This document shows, in pieces, positions 59,401 to 64,000 of a DNA stretch of 64,000 bases (positions are counted from its first letter, which is position 1; every line of letters begins with the position of its first letter). The notes beneath the pieces are model-generated. The model made no database searches. It was not told the DNA's origin and worked only from the letters and a program-made list of their open reading frames with translations. The stretch is from Siphonodentalium dalli (taxonomy: Eukaryota; Mollusca; Scaphopoda; Gadilida; Siphonodentaliidae). The position numbers and the translations under genes are program-made. The stretch covers positions 46,667,549 through 46,731,548 of the forward strand of contig CP136067.1 of assembly GCA_032622095.1 (NCBI GenBank), in the 5' to 3' direction.

Positions 59401-59841
59401 AAAGATGCATAATCCGATTAATGGCCCCTCAATTACTATTTATTTGGATTCGGGGGTAAAAAAATATCTCATTCGAGTCGAGGAACCCACCTATCAAAGC
59501 TCATTGTTATTAGATATCGATTTATAAAATCTATTATTTTTCACCATCGAGACTTAATAGTGGCCCAGTAAAAAGTCGACGAGCCGACGGTCTCGGACCA
59601 AATTGCGGGTGAAGATGGATAACTCTAAGAGGCTTTGTGTTGATAATAAAGTCAAATTTCGTCGAACAACATGGTGATAAATAACACGTTTCGGTCAATT
59701 TTATACTATAGTTGACAGTGGTTAGAATTATTTTTTGACAATTAATCGATTCTGATAATTGAAGCGGCATTTCCAAAACAATATGTTATTGTTGTTGGAA
59801 TCTGATTATATGGGGACCATCGAATCGGATTGAGTCCCTTT
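59401..59841. mobile_element. AAAGGTACTC-family element, diverged copy
   Basis: Begins AAAGATGCATAATCCGATTA, ends ATCGGATTGAGTCCCTTT; 441 bp, reverse-oriented relative of 40890-41334 (TAAATAACACGTTTCGGTCA). Confidence 0.6.
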
Positions 59842-60254
59842 AAGAGGGAGGTCAAGTGAACAATTTTGAATGGGGATTTCCATGCAAATCTGCAGAGCAA
59901 AAGTTACAGAGTTGCACATACTTCTGAGTGTGACTTGATGTGGTATTGAAAACAACATGTATTTATCTGGCGGGTCCGCTTGGAACTTGTTCCATTATAA
60001 TGTTGGTGTATTTATTTTTGAATTTTATATTGATTTTTCAAATGTTGGTCAAGTGATGTAATTCCAGAAAAAAATTCTCAAAAATATATTTTTGCAAAAT
60101 TTAATAATTTACCAAGCGGACCCGCCAGATAAATACCTGTTGTTTCCAATACCACATCAAGTCACACTCTGAAGTATCTGCAACTCTGTAACTTTTGCTC
60201 CGCAGATTTGCATGGAAATCCCCATTCAAAATTGTTCACTTGACCTCCTCCTTA
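59841..60254. mobile_element. Foldback with ~150-bp arms
   Basis: Ends TAAGAGGGAGGTCAAGTGAA / TTCACTTGACCTCCTCCTTA. The arms continue through CATGCAAATCTGC and reach TATCTGGCGGGTCCGCTTGG / CCAAGCGGACCCGCCAGATA near 59980 and 60110; ~125-bp AT-rich loop. Abuts the previous element. Confidence 0.75.
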
Positions 60255-60426
60255 AATGATGAGCAATGCATTGTCTTCAGTGTGTCAGGTTTATAATTAA
60301 TACATAAAGTCTGTGTTTGTGGGTTCCCTGCCCACACAAAAGTCACGCCGACCCTAATTTTTATCCAATTTAATGTTATATAATAAATTATCATTGAATG
60401 TTTTGTCAACAAAAATCGAAGCTCCG
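60255..60426. other. Short spacer
   Basis: Nothing recognised between the foldback and the 60427 minisatellite. Confidence 0.3.
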
Positions 60427-60750
60427 TGTGCTACCGGGAATGAGATGGTAGCTCATATGCACACACAATGGTATAATTTATATTTTCCGGGCGTATGGGA
60501 ATGAGATGATGGCAGCACATATGCACACAAAATGGTAGAATTTCGATTTCCCGGGCGTATGGGAATGAGGTGGTAGCACATATGCACACAAAATGGTATA
60601 ATTTCGATTTTCCGGGCGTATGGGAATGAGATGATGCATCATGATGGTAGCACATATGCACACAAAATGGTCGAATTTCGATTTTCCGGGCCTATGTGGA
60701 TGAGATGATGGTAGCACATATGCACACAACATGGCATAATTTCGATGTTC
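60427..60750. repeat. ~61-73-bp minisatellite, five copies
   Basis: Repeat contains CATATGCACACAAAATGG and TTTCCGGGCGTATGGGAATG. It produces the overlapping minus-strand ORFs around 60431-60765. Confidence 0.8.
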
Positions 60751-60788
60751 GTGAATTTTTGACAATAAAACGCTGACAATATTTGTTT

Positions 60789-62913
60789 TTAAGGGCTTTG
60801 TGGGCCCAATTTTTCCAATTTTGTTTAGAGTCCAAATAAAGGATTCTGTTCATATATATTAGTAATCACAGAAACCATGCCCATTGATGCACCGTTTGAA
60901 GAGAATACTTCATTGTGGATTATGTTTGAAATACAAAATGTGAACTTTATTGAGATTTAACAAAATAAAATTTACAGGCAATGGTCCAAGAAAAACAAAG
61001 TCCAAATCTATGAATCAAATATGGGAATATGTACTGAACACTGATGAATGATGGTTGTTGACAAATGATGGTTACGTAGCGTTTTTCCGAAGACCCATAA
61101 CTCCGAAGGTCCGATTCTCCGAAGGTCAGATTCTCCGACGCCCCGATTCTCCGAAAGCCCATAACTCCGAAGTCCCGATTCTCCGAAATCCCATAACTCC
61201 GAAGACCCATAACTCCGAAAGCCCATAACTCCGAAAGCCCATAACTCCGAAGGCCTATAACTCCGAACGCCCATAACTCCGAAGGTCTATAACTCCGAAG
61301 GGCCGATTCTCCGAAGGGCCGATTCTCCGAAGGTCCGATTCTCCGAAGATCATGTTTTATCGCTTATTAAATAGTGTACAGTCCAGTGGCGGGGTCAATG
61401 GGGCCCTAGGGAAGACCGCCCCCAAAAAACATGTCAAATGTCATGTAAACGTCAGGAAATCCCTCCTAGGCATTCAAATATTCACAGTGTTCCTGCCCGG
61501 GTGAGCCCCCGGACCAACGATTGGGGGCGACCCCTCCCATGTATGCGCTCCCCAAATCAGGCCTTCGTGATATGCTTTCGGCATATCATATGCATGATAT
61601 ATCCCCCACATATCCCCCACATATGCTAATTAATGTGCACCCCTAAATGGGAACCCTGGCTCCGCCACTGGTGTGCACCGGGTATATTATAACGAAACGC
61701 TGCAAGAATGTCAGAGTAGCCTAACATGCACAGGGGCGACACGTTATTCCCCGTTCACCCCTGTACATTTTACTCTGGCATCTCATGGGCCAACGTAACG
61801 TTATAGTATCTGGTGTATAGTCAGTGGCGGGCCATGATTCCCATTTAGGTGGGGGCAGTAGGAAAAGTTTGAATATTTTGATGCCCCATGAACGATTTCC
61901 GGGCGTTTACATTACATTGGACATGTTTTGGTAGGGGCCCATATTGTCTGAAATAGCAAGTAGAGGTTTAATGGAGGCAGTAGGAATTTTGGGACCCCTT
62001 GGCTTCGCCACTGGACTGTATACTATTTAGTAAACGATAATACCCCGATAAAACAAAATCTTCGGAGAATCGGACCTTCGGAGTTATGGGCCGTCGGAGA
62101 ATCGAGCCTTCGGAGTTATAGGTCTTCGGAGAATCGGCCCTTCGGAGTTATGGGCTTTCGGAGAATCGGATCTTCGGAGTTATGGGCCGTCGGAGAATCG
62201 GGTCTTCGGAGTTGTGGGCCGTCGGAAAATCGGGTCTTCGGAGTTGTGGGCCTTCGTAGTAATAGGTCTTCGGAAAACCGGTCTGACACCCAAATGATAT
62301 ACTAACTTCACAATATGGTTGACAAAGAGACAGCAGTTTATGGGTCACATTATGTTCAGTCCAGTGTGAATGGCTTTTACCAGTGTCAACTCCACATCAG
62401 TGATTATTCTATGAGTGAGTGCTGACCTACATACTAGAAATAGTATGGCATGGTCTGGTTGGGTTTGATTGGGGATTAGCATTCTATTGTAAATAGAGTC
62501 CACTGGTTTACACTGGTCAGCTGCTAACCCATGCATGCTGGCATCCACACAGCCAATGTTTAAGCAAGTATGTATTATTTGTCAACAGCTGGTTCAAAGT
62601 TATTTTTTCAAAGAACACTCAAGAAATATAATATTTTTTTTATAGTACATCATTCATCACAGTGTTCAGTACATATTCCCATATTTAATTCTTAGATATG
62701 GACTTTGTTTTTCTTGGACCATTGCCTGTAAATTTTATTTTTTTAAATCTCAATAAAGTTCGCATTTTGTATTTCTAACATAATCCACCATAAAGTATAC
62801 TCATAAAATGTTGCATCAATTGGCATGGTTTCTATGATTACTAACATACATGAACATAATCTTGTATTTGGACTCTATAAAATTTTGGGAAAATTGGGCC
62901 CACAAAGCTCTTA
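60789..62913. repeat. 2.1-kb foldback with CCGAAG/TTCGGA minisatellite arms
   Basis: Outer arms 60789-61080 and about 62620-62913 are inverted copies (GGGCTTTGTGGGCCCAATTT; ATTTTACAGGCAATGGTCCAA region). Inner arms are minisatellites: 61087-61348 (CCGAAGNCCCATAACTCCGA type) and 62061-62275 (reverse). The centre is bounded by TACAGTCCAGTGGCG (61377) and CGCCACTGGACTGTA (about 62013). Confidence 0.7.
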
Positions 62914-64000
62914 ATAGAGGATATTTTGTCTGTGATCCTTTATGATCTATCGAAAAATGGCACTTTCTTCATAAAGTGTTCCTGCCCGGGTGAGCCCCCG
63001 GACCAACGATTGGGGGCGACCCCTCCCATGTATGCGCTCCCCAAATCAGGCCTTCGTGATATGCTTTCGGCATATCATATGCATGATATATCCCCCACAT
63101 ATCCCCCACATATGCTAATTAATGTGCACCCCTAAATGGGAACCCTGGCTCCGCCACTGGTGTGCACCGGGTATATTATAACGAAACGCTGCAAGAATGT
63201 CAGAGTAGCCTAACATGCACAGGGGCGACACGTTATTCCCCGTTCACCCCTGTACATTTTACTCTGGCATCTCATGGGCCAACGTAACGTTATAGTATCT
63301 GGTGTATAGTCAGTGGCGGGCCATGATTCCCATTTAGGTGGGGGCAGTAGGAAAAGTTTGAATATTTTGATGCCCCATGAACGATTTCCGGGCGTTTACA
63401 TGACATTGGACATGTTTTGGTAGGGGCCCATATTGTCTGAAATAGCAAGTAGAGGTTTAATGGAAGCAGTAGGAATTTTGGGACCCCTTGGCTTCGCCAC
63501 TGGACTGTATACTATTTAGTAAACGATAATACCCCGATAAAACAAAATCTTCGGAGAATCGGACCTTCGGAGTTATGGGCCGTCGGAGAATCGAGCCTTC
63601 GGAGTTATAGGTCTTCGGAGAATCGGCCCTTCGGAGTTATGGGCTTTCGGAGAATCGGATCTTCGGAGTTATGGGCCGTCGGAGAATCGGGTCTTCGGAG
63701 TTGTGGGCCGTCGGAAAATCGGGTCTTCGGAGTTGTGGGCCTTCGTAGTAATAGGTCTTCGGAAAACCGGTCTGACACCCAAATGATATACTAACTTCAC
63801 AATATGGTTGACAAAGAGACAGCAGTTTATGGGTCACATTATGTTCAGTCCAGTGTGAATGGCTTTTACCAGTGTCAACTCCACATCAGTGATTATTCTA
63901 TGAGTGAGTGCTGACCTACATACTAGAAATAGTATGGCATGGTCTGGTTGGGTTTGATTGGGGATTAGCATTCTATTGTAAATAGAGTCCACTGGTTTAC
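61486..64000. repeat. Tandem duplication, period 1489 bp, continuing off the right edge
   Basis: 61486-62511 and 62975-64000 are nearly identical (differences noticed near 61912/63401 and 61975/63464). The unit includes the centre and right arm of the foldback, but not its left arm. Confidence 0.9.

Noticed and set aside
59204-59527. 107-codon plus-strand ORF with hydrophobic N-terminal half
   Set aside because: Its second half is the AAAGGTACTC-family repeat, and the hydrophobic part has no family match or splice context.
61087-61348. Regular short repeats suggesting a CRISPR-like array
   Set aside because: Period is ~15-16 bp with no unique spacers, in a clearly eukaryotic context; it is a minisatellite.
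61384-61662. CAGTGGCGGGG ... CCGCCACTG ends suggesting a hAT element
   Set aside because: Flanking 8-mers (GTACAGTC and GTGTGCAC) do not match, and similar ends recur inverted within the large foldback, so boundaries cannot be assigned.
62148-62348. 66-codon minus-strand ORF repeated at 63637-63837
   Set aside because: It is duplicated with the 1489-bp unit and composed mainly of the TTCGGAGTTATGGG minisatellite.

Overview
This window reads as nuclear DNA from a non-vertebrate metazoan, most plausibly a marine invertebrate. The sequence supports this through GT-AG introns, a zona pellucida (ZP) domain gene with long repeat-filled introns, and a dense mixture of foldback/MITE, hAT-like, piggyBac-like, Tc1/mariner-like, Helitron-like and LINE relics. 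No bacterial operons, rRNA, tRNA or CRISPR arrays were seen. The phylum cannot be fixed from the sequence alone.

The main gene lies on the minus strand and has four exons that I can join with matching splice phases: 55908-56178, 43962-44126, 36423-36615 and 34033-34300 (intron phases 1, 1, 2). Together they encode about 298 residues. The last two exons make a ZP-C module with six cysteines, a furin-type RKKR site and a stop, with an AATAAA poly(A) signal about 135 bp further on. The 5' end of the gene (start codon, signal peptide) was not found and probably lies beyond 64000.

1-36208 is a head-to-tail array of a ~4072-bp unit: one partial copy plus eight full copies. Each full copy carries the gene's TERMINAL exon with its 3' UTR, part of the preceding intron and ~2.7 kb of downstream DNA, but none of the upstream exons. 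The rightmost copy is the one still connected to the rest of the gene. Every internal junction falls at the centre of a palindromic MITE that is intact only in the rightmost copy (36120-36269). Two neighbouring copies carry a 94-bp insertion that truncates the ZP-C reading frame before the furin site. One copy has a private 866-bp hAT-like insertion with an 8-bp target duplication. The rightmost copy has a private piggyBac-like insertion, a foldback insertion and a minisatellite expansion.

36-56 kb holds the gene's two large introns, packed with foldback elements: a Helitron-like element with a 122-bp minisatellite (41742-42366), an AT-rich foldback (40234-40772), a CR1/jockey-type LINE relic (44540-45015), a 1.5-kb GC-rich foldback (47708-49231), three TTAA-flanked elements and repeated copies of two ~0.5-kb inverted-repeat families.

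56-64 kb is repeat-rich with no gene I can support. It ends in a large foldback (60789-62913) and the start of a second tandem array, period 1489 bp, running off the right edge.
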